Positions 8,446 to 19,375 of a stretch of 64,000 bases of DNA are shown here, piece by piece (position 1 is the stretch's first letter; each line of letters opens with the position of its first letter). The DNA comes from Synechococcus sp. JA-2-3B'a(2-13). Lineage in GTDB: Bacteria > Cyanobacteriota > Cyanobacteriia > Thermostichales > Thermostichaceae. The notes under the pieces were generated by a model, which was given only the letters and a program-made list of their open reading frames with translations, did not search any database and was not told where the DNA came from. The DNA lies in contig NC_007776.1 of NCBI RefSeq assembly GCF_000013225.1, positions 1,641,001 to 1,705,000 on the forward strand, given 5' to 3'. The position numbers and the translations under genes are program-made.

Positions 8446-10422
8446 TCACCCCGAAAAGGGGTTGTTGGTTTGCCATTGTTGGACAAACACCGGCACCATG
8501 TTGCGCACCTGCAGCCGAAACAGGCCCGCTGCCGCATCTTCAAACATCGGATCCCCGCCCACATCATCCCGCCCATAGGCTTCGTAGTAGCGGGCCCGAT
8601 CCCCAGGCCGATCCCTCTGCAAGTCCACCACCACCACCACCCCGCGGCTGCGCAACTGGTTGGGGGTGAAATTGGGAATTTCCACCGGCACCGTCGGGGC
8701 CACAAAGCGTAAGGCCGTATTCAGCAGAGAGTTGCCCTGGCGGTTGTAGTCCCGCGAGATCTGCATCTGGGTCAAGAGGATATAGCGCAATCCCAGGGCA
8801 TCCCCGATGGCCTTCAGCTTGGCCAAGTCGGCGGTGTAGCGCTCATCCCGATCCAACAACGTTAGGCCCTGGGTGAGGGGCAGAAGCGGCTCAAACCGAG
8901 GATCCGGCCCCAAAGGCCCCTTCAAGAGGATCACCGGTCGCTGGGGCTGCAACTCCTTCAGGGCCATGCTGAGGTGGCGGGCCAGCTCATCCGAGTAAAC
9001 GGGTTCATCCGGCAAAAGGCCAATGCCCTCCGGCCGGCGGGTCGGTTCCCCGGGCGGCAGACGAATATCCTGAGTGGAGACAAAGCCGGCCCGGACTTCC
9101 ACCTGGGTGCTGGTCAGCGGAAAACCCGGCACCTCCACATCCACCAAATACAGGCCGGCCGACAGTTCCGGCAGCACGTAAGTGCCGTCGGCAGCAATGC
9201 GGACGGTTTGCCTGGGTTGGGTTGGCGTGGCGGCCAAGTGCAAAACCCCGGTCTGAACGGGTTGGCCGGCAATATCCAGCACCCGCCCGGTTACCACACC
9301 GCGGTTGCCTGGAGAGGGGACTCCCCCGTTCAGGACCTCTGTCCCGCCGTCGCCAACTTGAGCCTGAATATCCTGCAAACGGCGCAAAGCCGGGATCCCT
9401 GCTGCCACCACCCACAGATCCCGCTCCCCCAGCATCACCAGACCCGTCGGCTGTCCCTGCAGCCGCAGCGAGGCCACCAATCGCCCCGTCTGTAAATCCA
9501 CCAGCTGCAGGCGGTCGCTATCGCGGGAGGTCACGTAAGCCCAACGTCCATCAGGGGAAAGGGCCAGCCGCGTCGGTCGCCAATCCAGGCCAACCCGCTG
9601 CAGGGCCTCGCCGCTGCGGCTCAGATCCAGCACTGTTAGATCTTGGCTGCCGGAGTTGAGCACCACCAAGCGTTGCCGTTCGGCATCCAAAGCCATCGCT
9701 TCCGGAGTATTGCCGCCGCGCCAACGGGCCAACAACTCCCCATTGTCTGGGTTGACCACCAGCAAACTGAGGGGATCCTCCCCGGCTAGACCCACAAACA
9801 GGGATCCCCGCTGCGCATCATAGGCCAGCGCCAAGGGGGGGCCGGGCATCGGCAAATTGCGGGCTTGCGGCTGCTCTGAGGGATCGCTTTGCGCACCGCT
9901 GACGCGCAGGGGAGCAGCCATCACCGCCAGACTTTGGGCAGAAGGCATGGAGGCGAAAACCCGCCCTGTGACCCCATCCACGGCAATATCCAAAACCCCT
10001 GCCGGCAACCCATAAGCCTGAATCAGCTCCCCCGTCAGCAGATCGAGGGCCACCAGCCCAGGGGCATTGGGGCCAGAGGCATAGACCACCTGCCGCGCCT
10101 CATCCACCCGCACCACACTGGGGGCAAACCCCACCGCCGCCTGCCACAAGGGATCCCCGCTGGCCCCATCCAGCAGAGTCACGGCCTGCTCCTCCAACAG
10201 CCCAACCGCAACCCAGCCCCGATCCGGTACCCCATCGATGCGATCGGCAGAGCTGCGCAACGGCAAAAGCCAATCCCCCTCTGTCCTCAGGCCGTTCCCA
10301 TCCGCAGAAAAGTTCCTCCCAGCAGAGGAAGAGCCTGCCTCCGGCGAAGGGATCCCTTGCCCCAACACAGGGGATCCCAGCCCCAGCACACCACTCAGCA
10401 CAACCAGCCATTGCCACCGCAT
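8446..10422 (-). CDS. Exported beta-propeller (YVTN-type) protein with CarboxypepD_reg domain
   Basis: A 658-residue protein starting at ATG 10422 (MRWQWLVVLSGVLGLGSP), which gives a clean signal peptide; the longer open frame to 10527 adds residues before it. Residues ~65-370 contain repeated beta-propeller blades (VVYASGPNAPGLVALDLLTG, GRWAYVTSRDSDRLQLVDLQ). A carboxypeptidase regulatory-like domain follows (GVVTGRVLDIAGQPVQTGVL), then a C-terminal alpha/beta domain (IGDALGLRYILLTQMQIS) that parallels the end of the gene downstream. A periplasmic or cell-surface scaffold role is plausible. Function is unknown. Confidence 0.75.
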   Translation of the reverse strand: MRWQWLVVLSGVLGLGSPVLGQGIPSPEAGSSSAGRNFSADGNGLRTEGDWLLPLRSSADRIDGVPDRGWVAVGLLEEQAVTLLDGASGDPLWQAAVGFAPSVVRVDEARQVVYASGPNAPGLVALDLLTGELIQAYGLPAGVLDIAVDGVTGRVFASMPSAQSLAVMAAPLRVSGAQSDPSEQPQARNLPMPGPPLALAYDAQRGSLFVGLAGEDPLSLLVVNPDNGELLARWRGGNTPEAMALDAERQRLVVLNSGSQDLTVLDLSRSGEALQRVGLDWRPTRLALSPDGRWAYVTSRDSDRLQLVDLQTGRLVASLRLQGQPTGLVMLGERDLWVVAAGIPALRRLQDIQAQVGDGGTEVLNGGVPSPGNRGVVTGRVLDIAGQPVQTGVLHLAATPTQPRQTVRIAADGTYVLPELSAGLYLVDVEVPGFPLTSTQVEVRAGFVSTQDIRLPPGEPTRRPEGIGLLPDEPVYSDELARHLSMALKELQPQRPVILLKGPLGPDPRFEPLLPLTQGLTLLDRDERYTADLAKLKAIGDALGLRYILLTQMQISRDYNRQGNSLLNTALRFVAPTVPVEIPNFTPNQLRSRGVVVVVDLQRDRPGDRARYYEAYGRDDVGGDPMFEDAAAGLFRLQVRNMVPVFVQQWQTNNPFSG

Positions 10423-10587
10423 GGCCTTCTCCACCCCACAGTCGCGCCTACTTTGACTCAGGAGATCCTCGCCCAACCAGCATAGCCAACCCGACTGTCC
10501 GCTCGCTGTCAGCAAACCCAAACACATTTTGACAGGCTGCCCAGACGAACATAGAATGGATATTCGCTGGTTTTGTCAGGATCAACC

Positions 10588-10704
10588 ATGAAGGTGCGGC
10601 CTTCCGTCCGTCGGATCTGCGAAAAATGCCGGGTCATCCGCCGCCACGGTCGGGTGATGGTCATTTGTTCTTCCAACCCCAAGCACAAGCAGCGGCAGGG
10701 CTAG
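10588..10704 (+). CDS. rpmJ: Ribosomal protein bL36
   Basis: A 38-codon gene giving [20 protein letters not shown] and the usual basic C-terminus. The zinc ligands C11, C14, C27 and H33 of the zinc-binding type are all present. It heads the ribosomal block, about 200 bases before rpsM, the same order as in other cyanobacteria. The secY-adk-infA genes that normally precede it are absent here; a minus-strand exported-protein gene lies upstream instead. It binds 23S rRNA in the large subunit. Confidence 0.97.
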   Translation: MKVRPSVRRICEKCRVIRRHGRVMVICSSNPKHKQRQG

Positions 10705-10905
10705 AGGGTCGATGGTGGGTGGGTTCAGCCTGCAATGGGAGACAGAGGCAAAGGCTTCCGACACAACCGAGCAAAACGTTGGCTAGACCTCTCGGTGAGC
10801 ATGGATCCCAAGACCAGCATCTCCACGGCCACATCCCCCTGAATAAAAATCCCATCTCAGGCAGGCAACTTGGTTTGATTTGATTTCGATAAGGTACCCC
10901 TGACT

Positions 10906-11289
10906 ATGGCACGGATTGCGGGAGTTGACATCCCCCGAGAAAAGCGAGTGGAGATTGCCCTCACCTACATTTACGGCATTGGGCTAACCCGCTCCCGCCA
11001 GATTTTGGCGAAGACCGGTATCAATCCGGATACTCGTACCCGCGACCTCACCGACGCTGAGGTGGCCGCCCTACGGACGGTGGTGGAGGGCGAATACCAG
11101 GTAGAAGGGGATCTGCGCCGCCAGGAGGCGATGAACATCAAGCGGCTGATCGACATCGGCACCTATCGAGGTCGTCGCCATCGCCTGGGTCTGCCCGTGC
11201 GTGGTCAGCGCACCCGCACCAACGCCCGCACCCGCAAGGGGGTCAGGAAGACGGTGGCCGGCAAGAAGAAAGCTCCTGCCAAGAAGTAG
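10906..11289 (+). CDS. rpsM: Ribosomal protein uS13
   Basis: A 127-residue protein of full family length. The N-terminal [20 protein letters not shown] and the helix-hairpin-helix [14 protein letters not shown] are diagnostic, as is the basic tail [14 protein letters not shown] that reaches toward the P site. S13 sits in the head of the small subunit and forms inter-subunit bridges with L5. It is followed by rpsK in the conserved alpha-operon order. Confidence 0.98.
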
Positions 11290-11373
11290 TCGCTGGACTT
11301 TGCGCGGAAGGCAAAACTCTTCCACCATCCCGAATCCCAACCCCAAACAGTCGATTGCAAGGACACCTGGATC

Positions 11374-11760
11374 ATGGCTCGGCAGCAACGGCGCGGACGT
11401 AAAGTCAAAAAGAACATCCCCAATGGGGTGGCCTACATTCAGTCCACCTTCAACAACACCATCGTCACCATCACGGATCCCAACGGCGATGTGGTGTCTT
11501 GGGCCTCGGCAGGTTCTACGGGCTTCAAAGGGGCCAAAAAGGGCACTCCCTTCGCCGCCCAAATGGCAGCAGAAAGTGCGGCGCGTCAAGCCATGGAGAA
11601 CGGCATGCGCCAGATCGAAGTGATGGTGAGCGGGCCGGGAGCCGGTCGGGAAACCGCCATTCGCGCTCTACAGGCAACGGGCCTGGAAATTACTCTGATT
11701 CGAGATATTACTCCCATTCCCCACAACGGTTGCCGTCCTCCCAAGCGGCGGCGTGTCTAA
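11374..11760 (+). CDS. rpsK: Ribosomal protein uS11
   Basis: A 128-residue protein with the S11 hallmarks [40 protein letters not shown] and the C-terminal [17 protein letters not shown]11 forms the platform of the 30S subunit next to the Shine-Dalgarno helix. It lies 84 bases after rpsM and 90 bases before rpoA in one transcription unit. Confidence 0.98.
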   Translation: MARQQRRGRKVKKNIPNGVAYIQSTFNNTIVTITDPNGDVVSWASAGSTGFKGAKKGTPFAAQMAAESAARQAMENGMRQIEVMVSGPGAGRETAIRALQATGLEITLIRDITPIPHNGCRPPKRRRV

Positions 11761-11850
11761 AGGATCCTGCGTTGAGGGCTGGTCGAGCGTCTGTAGGGGG
11801 TTTTCTCCAGAGCTACGCCATGCCTCAGCGAAGGTCTGCCCAAGCGTGAG

Positions 11851-12918
11851 ATGACCTCGAAGTTTCATCAGTTCTCCAAACGGATATCGAGCCAGACGGA
11901 CGGGGCCACCATGACGATTCAAACCAGCCGAACCCTCTCCCACTCTCTGGGCAGCAGAGCGAGCTCAAGCGCTGTTGCTTACCAGACCGAGTGTGTTGAA
12001 TCTCATCGGGATGATAACGGCGTTCACTACGGCAAATTTGCTCTGGGGCCACTGGAGCGCGGCCAAGGGATCACGGTGGGCAACGCTTTGCGGCGGGTGT
12101 TGCTCTCCAATCTGGAGGGGACGGCGGTGACTGCTGTACGCATTGCCGGGGTGACCCACGAGTTTTCCACGGTGCCGGGGGTGCGGGAAGACGTGATGGA
12201 GATCCTTCTAAACATGAAGGAGCTGGTGCTGCGCTCCAGTTCCCCCGAGACTCAGGTGGGCCGCTTGGTGGCTCAGGGGCCAGGGGAAGTTACTGCTGAG
12301 AAGCTGCAATTGCCCAGCGATGTGGAGGTGATCAACCCCCGTCACCACATTGCCACCCTGGCGGAAGGGGCGATTTTGGAAATGGAGTTCATGATTGGCC
12401 GGGGACATGGCTACCGCGCCGTCGATTACTCCGACAGCAAAGCGATGGCGATTGATTTTCTGCAGATCGACTCTGTCTTCATGCCGGTGCGCAAGGTGAA
12501 CTACGCTGTGGAAGCAGCTCGGGTGGGCCAATTCCTGGAAAAAGATCGGCTAGTATTGGAAATCTGGACCAACGGCAGCCTCACCCCGCAAGAGGCCCTC
12601 AGCCAAGCGGCCCGCATTTTGGTGGGCTTGTTCGCACCGCTGCAGGAGGTCAGCTTCGATGCTCCTGTGCCGCCCAAGCCAGACGAGGACAACCAAAAAA
12701 ACCAGATCCCCATCGAGGAGCTACAGCTCTCGGTACGGGCCTACAACTGTCTGAAGCGAGCTCAGATCAACACGGTGGCCGATCTGCTGCTCTATACCGA
12801 GGAAGATCTGCTGGAGATCAAAAACTTTGGCCAGAAGTCTGCCGAAGAGGTGGTGCAGGCTTTGAAAGCCCGCTTTGGTCTGACACTGCCCCGCACCCGC
12901 GAAAAAGGCAAGGCCTAG
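11851..12918 (+). CDS. rpoA: RNA polymerase alpha subunit
   Basis: The N-terminal dimerisation domain (ECVESHRDDN, KFALGPLERGQGITVGNALR, NLEGTAVTAVRIAG) and the C-terminal alpha-CTD (IEELQLSVRAYNCLKRAQIN and EIKNFGQKSAEEVVQAL) are intact. The alpha dimer nucleates core polymerase assembly and the CTD contacts promoter UP elements and activators. The open frame gives 355 aa; typical cyanobacterial RpoA begins just before the ECVES segment, so 30-40 extra Ser/Thr-rich residues precede it here. The ATG at 11911 is an alternative start. Neither candidate has a strong ribosome-binding site. Confidence 0.95.
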   Translation: MTSKFHQFSKRISSQTDGATMTIQTSRTLSHSLGSRASSSAVAYQTECVESHRDDNGVHYGKFALGPLERGQGITVGNALRRVLLSNLEGTAVTAVRIAGVTHEFSTVPGVREDVMEILLNMKELVLRSSSPETQVGRLVAQGPGEVTAEKLQLPSDVEVINPRHHIATLAEGAILEMEFMIGRGHGYRAVDYSDSKAMAIDFLQIDSVFMPVRKVNYAVEAARVGQFLEKDRLVLEIWTNGSLTPQEALSQAARILVGLFAPLQEVSFDAPVPPKPDEDNQKNQIPIEELQLSVRAYNCLKRAQINTVADLLLYTEEDLLEIKNFGQKSAEEVVQALKARFGLTLPRTREKGKA

Positions 12919-13013
12919 AGTTTAGGTTCCGTCTCAAGCATCTGCACCGCTAGCACAACCGCGTCAAAACGCAAGGATCCCCGAAGAGTGTAGGACACAA
13001 GACAGAGGTTACC

Positions 13014-13364
13014 ATGCGCCACCGCCGTCGTACCCCCCACCTCAATAAGCCCGCCGACCAGCGCAAGGCCCTGATGCGGGCGCTGACCACGGCTCTGCTG
13101 CGGGAAGGGCGGATCACCACCACCAAAGCCCGCGCCAAAGCCATTCGGGCCACCACCGAGAAGATGATCACCCTGGCCAAAGAGGGATCCCTGGCGGCGC
13201 GGCGACAGGCGCTGGCCTACATCTACGACAAGGAGCTGGTGCGCTCCCTGTTTGAGCAGGCTCCTGAGCGCTACCGGGATCGGCCCGGTGGCTATACCCG
13301 CATCTTGCGCACCGTGCATCGGCGGGGGGATGGAGCAGAAATGGCGGTCATCGAGCTGGTGTAG
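13014..13364 (+). CDS. rplQ: Ribosomal protein bL17
   Basis: A 116-residue protein beginning [20 protein letters not shown], the standard L17 opening, with the core [20 protein letters not shown] and the end [15 protein letters not shown]17 sits near the exit tunnel of the 50S subunit. It follows rpoA by 95 bases and precedes truA by 13 bases, as in other cyanobacterial alpha operons. Confidence 0.98.
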   Translation: MRHRRRTPHLNKPADQRKALMRALTTALLREGRITTTKARAKAIRATTEKMITLAKEGSLAARRQALAYIYDKELVRSLFEQAPERYRDRPGGYTRILRTVHRRGDGAEMAVIELV

Positions 13365-13377
13365 CGGAAAGGGATCC

Positions 13378-14235
13378 ATGCCGTACCGTCGCATTGCCCT
13401 GAGAATTCAGTACCTCGGCAGCAGGTTCTATGGCTGGCAGCGCCAGGCAGCCCGCCGTACCGTGCAAGGGGTGCTGGAGGAGGCGATTGCGTCGCGGGCG
13501 GGGCATCCGGTAACCCTCTATGGGGCCGGTCGCACCGATACGGGGGTTCATGCTGCAGGCCAGGTGGCCCACTTCGACACCACCTCCGGCATCCCTGCGG
13601 TGGAGTGGTCGAGGGTGCTGAACGACTGTCTGCCGGAAGATGTGGTAGTGCTGGCTTCTGCTCAAGTGCCTGACTCCTGGCACGCCCGCTTTTCGGCTCG
13701 CTGGCGCCGCTACCGCTACCTGATCCTGAACCGGGAGCGACCGGATGTGTTCTGGCGCCTCTTTAGCTGGCAAGTGCGTTGGCCTCTGCAGGTGGAGCCG
13801 ATGGCGGAAGCCCTGAATTCCCTGCTGGGGGAGCACAGCTTGGAAGCCTTCCGGCGGCGGGGATCGGATCGGCCCCACTCGCGGGTACAGGTGCAGGAGG
13901 TGCTCTGCCAGCGGCTGGGGGACTTGATCAGCATCGAGGTGCAGGCCAGCGGCTTCCTCTACCGGATGATGCGGCTCTTGGTGGGATCCCTAGAGGTGGT
14001 GGGCCGGGGCCAGCTCAGCCCAGCCCAATTTGTCCACCTGTGGCAACACAACGACTGGAGCCAGATGCGCACCCGCTACAGCGCTCCTCCGCAAGGGCTG
14101 TGCCTGACGGATGTGGGCTATGCTGCGGATCCCTTCGGTCAACAGTTCGCCCACTCGCCGCCCTTTTGGGCCTTGCCCACAGAGCCTCCCTCCGCCCTCC
14201 GGTCGCCGGCTACGTTGGCCCATTCCTGCGGTTGA
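13378..14235 (+). CDS. truA: tRNA pseudouridine(38-40) synthase TruA
   Basis: TruA makes pseudouridine at positions 38-40 of the anticodon stem-loop. The catalytic Asp lies in GAGRTDTGVHAAGQ; other family motifs are QYLGSRFYGWQRQ at the start, FSARWRRYRYLI and GFLYRMMRLLVGSL. The frame is open from 13252 inside rplQ, but ATG 13378 (MPYRRIALRI) preceded by GGAAAGGG gives 285 aa and fits the family. The final ~20 residues (Pro/Ser-rich) extend beyond the conserved core. It is co-directional with rplQ and rplM. Confidence 0.95.
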   Translation: MPYRRIALRIQYLGSRFYGWQRQAARRTVQGVLEEAIASRAGHPVTLYGAGRTDTGVHAAGQVAHFDTTSGIPAVEWSRVLNDCLPEDVVVLASAQVPDSWHARFSARWRRYRYLILNRERPDVFWRLFSWQVRWPLQVEPMAEALNSLLGEHSLEAFRRRGSDRPHSRVQVQEVLCQRLGDLISIEVQASGFLYRMMRLLVGSLEVVGRGQLSPAQFVHLWQHNDWSQMRTRYSAPPQGLCLTDVGYAADPFGQQFAHSPPFWALPTEPPSALRSPATLAHSCG

Positions 14236-14280
14236 TCTGGGCGATCTCCAAGCTTGTCCTGATATGTTTCCTTGCCTGCC

Positions 14281-14736
14281 ATGAACAAAACTCCCCTTCC
14301 CAACCCCGAAACTCTGGCGCCCCGCTGGTATCTGGTGGATGCTGCCAATCAGCGCCTGGGCCGCTTGGCCGCCGCTGTGGCCACCCTCTTGCGGGGTAAG
14401 CACAAACCGGACTTCACCCCTCACCTGGATACGGGGGACTATGTAATTGTGATCAACGCTGAGAAAGTGGTGGTCACTGGCAAAAAGCGCACCCAAAAGC
14501 TCTACCGCCGCCACTCTGGCCGTCCCGGCGGCATGAAAGTAGAAACCTTTGCCCAACTGCAGGCGCGCCTGCCGGAGCGGGTGGTGGAAAAAGCGGTCAA
14601 GGGAATGTTGCCCCACACCCGTTTGGGCCGGCGGCAATTCACCAAGTTGAAAGTTTATGTCGGGCCAAACCACCCTCATGAGGCCCAGCAGCCCCAAGTT
14701 TATCCCCTCAACACGATCCCAGGAGCCAAAGCATGA
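14281..14736 (+). CDS. rplM: Ribosomal protein uL13
   Basis: A 151-residue protein starting [20 protein letters not shown], typical of cyanobacterial L13, with [20 protein letters not shown] and [13 protein letters not shown]. An in-frame ATG nine bases upstream is less likely because the family begins MNKT. L13 is an early-assembly protein of the 50S subunit. Its stop codon overlaps the start of rpsI by four bases (ATGA). Confidence 0.97.
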   Translation: MNKTPLPNPETLAPRWYLVDAANQRLGRLAAAVATLLRGKHKPDFTPHLDTGDYVIVINAEKVVVTGKKRTQKLYRRHSGRPGGMKVETFAQLQARLPERVVEKAVKGMLPHTRLGRRQFTKLKVYVGPNHPHEAQQPQVYPLNTIPGAKA

Positions 14737-15143
14737 CTCAAGCGAGCAGCCAACGAGCCGTTTATTGGGGAACGGGACGCCGCAAAACCGCCGTTGCCCG
14801 CGTGCGTTTGGTGCCCGGCACGGGCAAAATCATCATCAACGACAGGCCGGGAGACCAGTATCTGCAGTATCAAGAAGCCCTTCTGGCCAGTGTGAAGGGG
14901 CCGCTGGAGATCCTTGGTCTGGAAAACTCCTACGATATCCTAGTGCGAGCCCATGGCGGCGGCGTTCACGGCCAGGCGGATGCGATCAAGCTGGGGGTGG
15001 CGCGCGCCCTCTGCGAGGTGGATCCGGCCAATCGCGGCCCTTTGAAAGTCGAGGGTTATCTGAAACGGGATCCGCGCGCCGTGGAGCGGAAGAAATACGG
15101 CCTGCGCAAGGCCCGCAAGGCTCCCCAGTACTCGAAGCGCTAG
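14733..15143 (+). CDS. rpsI: Ribosomal protein uS9
   Basis: A 136-residue S9 with [19 protein letters not shown] at the N-terminus, [20 protein letters not shown] in the middle and the C-terminal [12 protein letters not shown], whose last Arg contacts the P-site tRNA anticodon. It overlaps rplM by four bases, the usual L13-S9 pairing and a sign of translational coupling. rpmE follows. Confidence 0.98.
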   Translation: MTQASSQRAVYWGTGRRKTAVARVRLVPGTGKIIINDRPGDQYLQYQEALLASVKGPLEILGLENSYDILVRAHGGGVHGQADAIKLGVARALCEVDPANRGPLKVEGYLKRDPRAVERKKYGLRKARKAPQYSKR

Positions 15144-15219
15144 GGATCCCTGCCGTTGTTTTTAGAGGAAGATGTTGATAGACAAGGGTATAGAAACAGG
15201 CCCAGAGGAGGAAAGGGTT

Positions 15220-15444
15220 ATGCCCAAGAAAGGATTGCACCCGCAGTGGTATCCAGAAGCCAAAGTCATCTGCAATGGCGAAGTGGTGATGACGGTGGGA
15301 TCCACCAAGCCGGAGCTCAAGGTGGATGTTTGGTCGGGCAACCATCCCTTTTTCACCGGCAGCCAGAAGATCATCGACAGCGAAGGCCGGGTGGAGAAGT
15401 TCATGCGCAAATACGGCATGAGCGGTGGCAAAAAGGCCAAGTAG
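15220..15444 (+). CDS. rpmE: Ribosomal protein bL31
   Basis: A 74-residue L31 starting at ATG 15220 (MPKKGLHPQWYPEAKVICNG) behind a GAGGAAAGGG ribosome-binding site; a longer frame from 15172 adds unrelated residues. GNHPFFTGSQK is the conserved core. The CxxC zinc ligands of the zinc-type protein are not both present (only one Cys in VICNG), so this is the cyanobacterial, largely zinc-free form. L31 bridges the two subunits. Confidence 0.95.
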   Translation: MPKKGLHPQWYPEAKVICNGEVVMTVGSTKPELKVDVWSGNHPFFTGSQKIIDSEGRVEKFMRKYGMSGGKKAK

Positions 15445-15498
15445 AGGTTCCCCCATCTGGGTGTGGGCAACGCTTGGATCCCTGGGTATTGCGAATCT

Positions 15499-16581
15499 AT
15501 GGCTTCTGCTCAACTGATCGACCAGCTTAAGAATGTCGAAGCCACTTTTCAGGAGCTGACGGTGCGCTTGGCCGATCCGGACGTGGCCACGGATCCAGCT
15601 GAGCTGCAGCGGATTGCCAAGGCCCGCTCCTCCTTGGAGGCCACCGTCCAGGCTTTTCACGACTGGCAAAAGCTGAATCGCGATCTGCAACAGACGGAAG
15701 AACTTTTGCGGGAATCGGCCTCCGACCCGGAGCTGGAGGCGATGGCAAGAGCGGAACTTGAGCAACTGCGGGCCCGCCAAGAACAACTGGAGGAAAAGCT
15801 CACCCTGCTGCTGCTGCCCCGGGATCCCAACGACGACAAGAACATCATGTTGGAGATTCGCGCCGGCACCGGTGGGGAGGAGGCGGCGCTGTGGGCGGCG
15901 GATCTGGCCCGCATGTACACCCGCTACGCCGAAAAGCTGGGCTGGTCGGTGCGTCTGGCGAGCCTCTCGGAAGGAGAGCTGGGGGGCTACAAAGAGGCGA
16001 TCCTGGAGATTCAAGGGGATCAGGTGTACAGCAAGCTCAAGTTTGAAGCTGGCGTGCATCGGGTGCAGCGGGTGCCCGTCACCGAAGCGCAAGGCCGTGT
16101 CCACACCTCGACGGCCACGGTGGCGGTGATGCCAGAGGTGGACGAGGTGGAGGTGGTCATCGACCCGAAAGACATCGAAATCAAAACGGCACGCTCCGGG
16201 GGGGCAGGCGGCCAAAACGTGAACAAGGTGGAGACGGCGGTGGATCTTCTCCACAAGCCCACCGGGATCCGGGTGTTTTGTACCGAGGAGCGTTCCCAAC
16301 TGCAGAACCGCCAGCGGGCCATGCAGATTTTGCGGGCCAAACTCTACGAGATGAAGCTGCAGGAGCAACAGGCCTCCATCAGCTCTGCTCGGCGCATGCA
16401 GGTGGGAACGGGATCCCGCTCGGAAAAAATTCGCACCTACAACTACAAGGACAACCGCGTTACCGACCACCGCCTTAACCAGAATTTCCCTCTGCAGCCC
16501 ATCTTGGATGGGGAGCTGGACGACTTGATCCAAGCTTGTATTGGCCTTTACCAAAAAGAGCTGTTGGCGGAGCTATCCTAG
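15499..16581 (+). CDS. prfA: Peptide chain release factor 1
   Basis: RF1 reads UAA and UAG and triggers peptide release. The stop-codon recognition tripeptide appears as PVT in [19 protein letters not shown], which identifies RF1 rather than RF2, and the peptidyl-transferase centre motif GGQ is in [21 protein letters not shown] 15499 ([10 protein letters not shown]) gives 360 aa, the family length; twelve extra codons upstream in the open frame are unlikely. It closes the ribosomal block. Confidence 0.97.
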   Translation: MASAQLIDQLKNVEATFQELTVRLADPDVATDPAELQRIAKARSSLEATVQAFHDWQKLNRDLQQTEELLRESASDPELEAMARAELEQLRARQEQLEEKLTLLLLPRDPNDDKNIMLEIRAGTGGEEAALWAADLARMYTRYAEKLGWSVRLASLSEGELGGYKEAILEIQGDQVYSKLKFEAGVHRVQRVPVTEAQGRVHTSTATVAVMPEVDEVEVVIDPKDIEIKTARSGGAGGQNVNKVETAVDLLHKPTGIRVFCTEERSQLQNRQRAMQILRAKLYEMKLQEQQASISSARRMQVGTGSRSEKIRTYNYKDNRVTDHRLNQNFPLQPILDGELDDLIQACIGLYQKELLAELS

Positions 16582-16683
16582 GCCAAGCTGAGTTACCGCC
16601 AGCGGATGGGATCCCTTCTCGAGGACCTTTCCTCTGCCGAGCTAGCGGTAGAATAAATACCCACGTCGAGTGCCTAAACCCCC

Positions 16684-19308
16684 ATGCTGGCCGAATACCG
16701 CCAACACGCCGCTGCCCGCGAGGCCCAAGGGATCCCGCCGCTGCCCTTAAACGCTGCCCAGACCAGCCAGGTGTGCGAGCTCCTGAAGGCCCCGCCTGCT
16801 GGCGAAGAAGCCTTTTTGTTGCACCTCTTAACAGAGCGCGTCCCGCCGGGGGTCGATGAAGCCGCCTATGTGAAAGCGGGCTTTTTGGCCGCTGTGGCCA
16901 AGGAGGAGGTTGAATCCCCGTTGATCACTCCCCTGCGGGCGGTGGAGCTCTTGGGCACGATGCTGGGGGGCTACAACGTTCAGGTTTTGCTGGATCTCTT
17001 ACAGGATCCGCGCCAGGAGATTGCAGCAGCAGCAGCCCGCGCCCTCAGCCACACGCTGCTCATCTTCGATGCCTTTCACGATGTGCTGGAGCTGAGCCAA
17101 GCCGGCAATGCCTATGCCCGACAGGTGATCGAGTCTTGGGCCAAGGGCGAATGGTTTACCGCCAAAGCTCCCCTGGCCGCAGCAATCACTGTAACAGTGT
17201 TCAAGGTTGCCGGCGAGATCAACACCGACGACCTTTCCCCCGCCGCCCACGCCACCACCCGCCCGGATATCCCCCTCCACGCCCAAGCCATGCTGGAGTC
17301 CCGCGCTCCAGGATCCCTGGTTACCATTGCCGAGCTGAAGCGCCGCGGCCATCCCGTTGCCTTTGTGGGGGATGTGGTAGGCACGGGATCCTCCCGCAAA
17401 TCCGCCCTCAACTCGCTGCTCTGGCACATCGGCCACGACATTCCCCATGTGCCCAACAAGCGGGCCGGCGGGGTCATCCTGGGGGGCACCATCGCGCCCA
17501 TCTTCTTCAACACCGCCGAAGATGCCGGGGCCTTGCCCATCCAGTGCGATGTCTCCCGCCTGGAAACCGGCATGGTGGTTACCATTTGCCCCTACGAAGG
17601 TGTGATCCGCTCTGAGGCCGGCCAGGTTCTCTCCACCTTTTCCCTGCGGCCCGTAACCCTCCCCGACGAAGTGCGGGCGGGGGGACGTATTCCCCTGTTG
17701 ATTGGCCGTGCCCTCACCGACAAAACCCGCCAAGCCTTGGGTTTACCTCCCTCCACCTTGTTTATCCGCCCCACTCCACCGGCAGACACCGGCAAAGGCT
17801 ATACCCTAGCGCAAAAAATCGTGGGCAAAGCCTGTGGGCTGCCAGGCGTGCGCCCGGGCACCAGTTGTGAGCCCCTCATTACCACGGTGGGATCCCAGGA
17901 CACCACCGGCCCCATGACCCGCGATGAGCTGAAGGAGCTGGCCTGTCTGGGCTTCAACGCCGACCTGGTGCTGCAGAGCTTCTGCCACACCGCCGCCTAT
18001 CCCAAGCCGGTGGACATCCAGATCCACAAAGAGCTGCCCGACTTTTTCGCTTCCCGCGGGGGCGTTGTCCTGCGTCCCGGCGATGGCATTATCCACTCCT
18101 GGCTGAATCGCATGTTGCTGCCCGACACCGTGGGCACAGGGGGCGACTCCCACACCCGCTTCCCCTTGGGGATCTCCTTCCCGGCAGGATCCGGTCTGGT
18201 GGCCTTTGCCGCCGCCATGGGGGTGATGCCCTTGGACATGCCGGAATCGGTGCTGGTGCGCTTTACAGGTGAATTGCAGCCGGGGATCACCCTGCGGGAC
18301 ATTGTCCATGCCATCCCCTACGTGGCCATTCAGAGGGGCCTGTTGACCGTTGAGAAAAAAGGCAAGAAAAACGTCTTTGCCGGGCGCATCATGGAGATCG
18401 AGGGCCTGCCGGATCTGAAGGTGGAGCAAGCTTTTGAGTTTACCGATGCCTCGGCAGAGCGCAACTGTGCCGGCTGTACCATCAAGCTGAGCATCGAGAC
18501 GGTCTCAGAATATCTGCGCTCCAACGTGGTGCTGCTGAAGAACATGATCGCCCGCGGCTATCAGGATGCGAGAACCTTGCTGCGGCGCATCGCCAAAATG
18601 GAAGCATGGCTGGCCAACCCCACCCTCCTGGAGGCGGATGCCGACGCCGAATACGCCGAAGTCATCGAAATTGACCTCAGCACCATCACCGAGCCAATTG
18701 TCTGTGCCCCCAACGATCCCGACAAGGTGATGACCCTGAGCGAAGTCCATGCCCAACACGCCGCCGGCAACCCCGATACGCCGATCAAGATTGACGAAGT
18801 TTTCATCGGCTCCTGCATGACCAACATCGGCCACTACCGCGCCGCCGCCAAAATCCTGGAAGGCCAAGGGCGGGCCAAGGTGCGCCAATTCTGGATCTGT
18901 CCGCCCACCCGCATGGATGAGGCACAACTGCGCTCGGAAGGCGTATACGGCATCTTTGCTGCCGCCGGGGCCAGAACGGAAATGCCGGGATGCAGCTTGT
19001 GTATGGGCAACCAAGCCCGCGTGGAAGACGGGGCCACCGTCATGTCCACCTCCACCCGCAACTTCAACAACCGCATGGGCAAAGACGCGCGGGTTTATCT
19101 GGGATCCGCCGAGCTGGCCGCCGCCTGCGCCCTTTTGGGCCGGATCCCCACCCCTGAGGAATACCAAGAGATCGTCTCCACCAAGATCCAGCCCTTTGCC
19201 GGCGAGCTGTACCGCTACCTCAACTTCCACGAGATCCCTGGCTTTGAGGACGAAGGACGGGTCATCCCGCGGCAGCACGTGGAGGAGCTGTCCAGGAGCC
19301 GTTCTTGA
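16684..19308 (+). CDS. acnB: Bifunctional aconitate hydratase B
   Basis: AcnB interconverts citrate and isocitrate in the TCA cycle and can also act on 2-methylisocitrate. The 874 residues align in order with the enterobacterial enzyme: HEAT-like N-terminus ([28 protein letters not shown]), the swivel domain, then domains 1-3. The [4Fe-4S] cluster ligands are C711 in GSCMTN and C770 and C773 in PGCSLCMGN, almost the same numbers as in E. coli (710, 769, 772). It stands alone, about 100 bases after prfA. Confidence 0.98.
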   Translation: MLAEYRQHAAAREAQGIPPLPLNAAQTSQVCELLKAPPAGEEAFLLHLLTERVPPGVDEAAYVKAGFLAAVAKEEVESPLITPLRAVELLGTMLGGYNVQVLLDLLQDPRQEIAAAAARALSHTLLIFDAFHDVLELSQAGNAYARQVIESWAKGEWFTAKAPLAAAITVTVFKVAGEINTDDLSPAAHATTRPDIPLHAQAMLESRAPGSLVTIAELKRRGHPVAFVGDVVGTGSSRKSALNSLLWHIGHDIPHVPNKRAGGVILGGTIAPIFFNTAEDAGALPIQCDVSRLETGMVVTICPYEGVIRSEAGQVLSTFSLRPVTLPDEVRAGGRIPLLIGRALTDKTRQALGLPPSTLFIRPTPPADTGKGYTLAQKIVGKACGLPGVRPGTSCEPLITTVGSQDTTGPMTRDELKELACLGFNADLVLQSFCHTAAYPKPVDIQIHKELPDFFASRGGVVLRPGDGIIHSWLNRMLLPDTVGTGGDSHTRFPLGISFPAGSGLVAFAAAMGVMPLDMPESVLVRFTGELQPGITLRDIVHAIPYVAIQRGLLTVEKKGKKNVFAGRIMEIEGLPDLKVEQAFEFTDASAERNCAGCTIKLSIETVSEYLRSNVVLLKNMIARGYQDARTLLRRIAKMEAWLANPTLLEADADAEYAEVIEIDLSTITEPIVCAPNDPDKVMTLSEVHAQHAAGNPDTPIKIDEVFIGSCMTNIGHYRAAAKILEGQGRAKVRQFWICPPTRMDEAQLRSEGVYGIFAAAGARTEMPGCSLCMGNQARVEDGATVMSTSTRNFNNRMGKDARVYLGSAELAAACALLGRIPTPEEYQEIVSTKIQPFAGELYRYLNFHEIPGFEDEGRVIPRQHVEELSRSRS

Positions 19309-19375
19309 GCGAGAATAGGGGCTAGCTGCCCTGATAGCATGGCAGGGATCGCCCCATTGCCCTGGAGAAAGCTCA

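Noticed and set aside
14986-16554. 522-residue minus-strand open frame opposite rpmE and prfA
   Set aside because: It lies over two well-supported ribosomal/translation genes and has the composition of an antisense frame.
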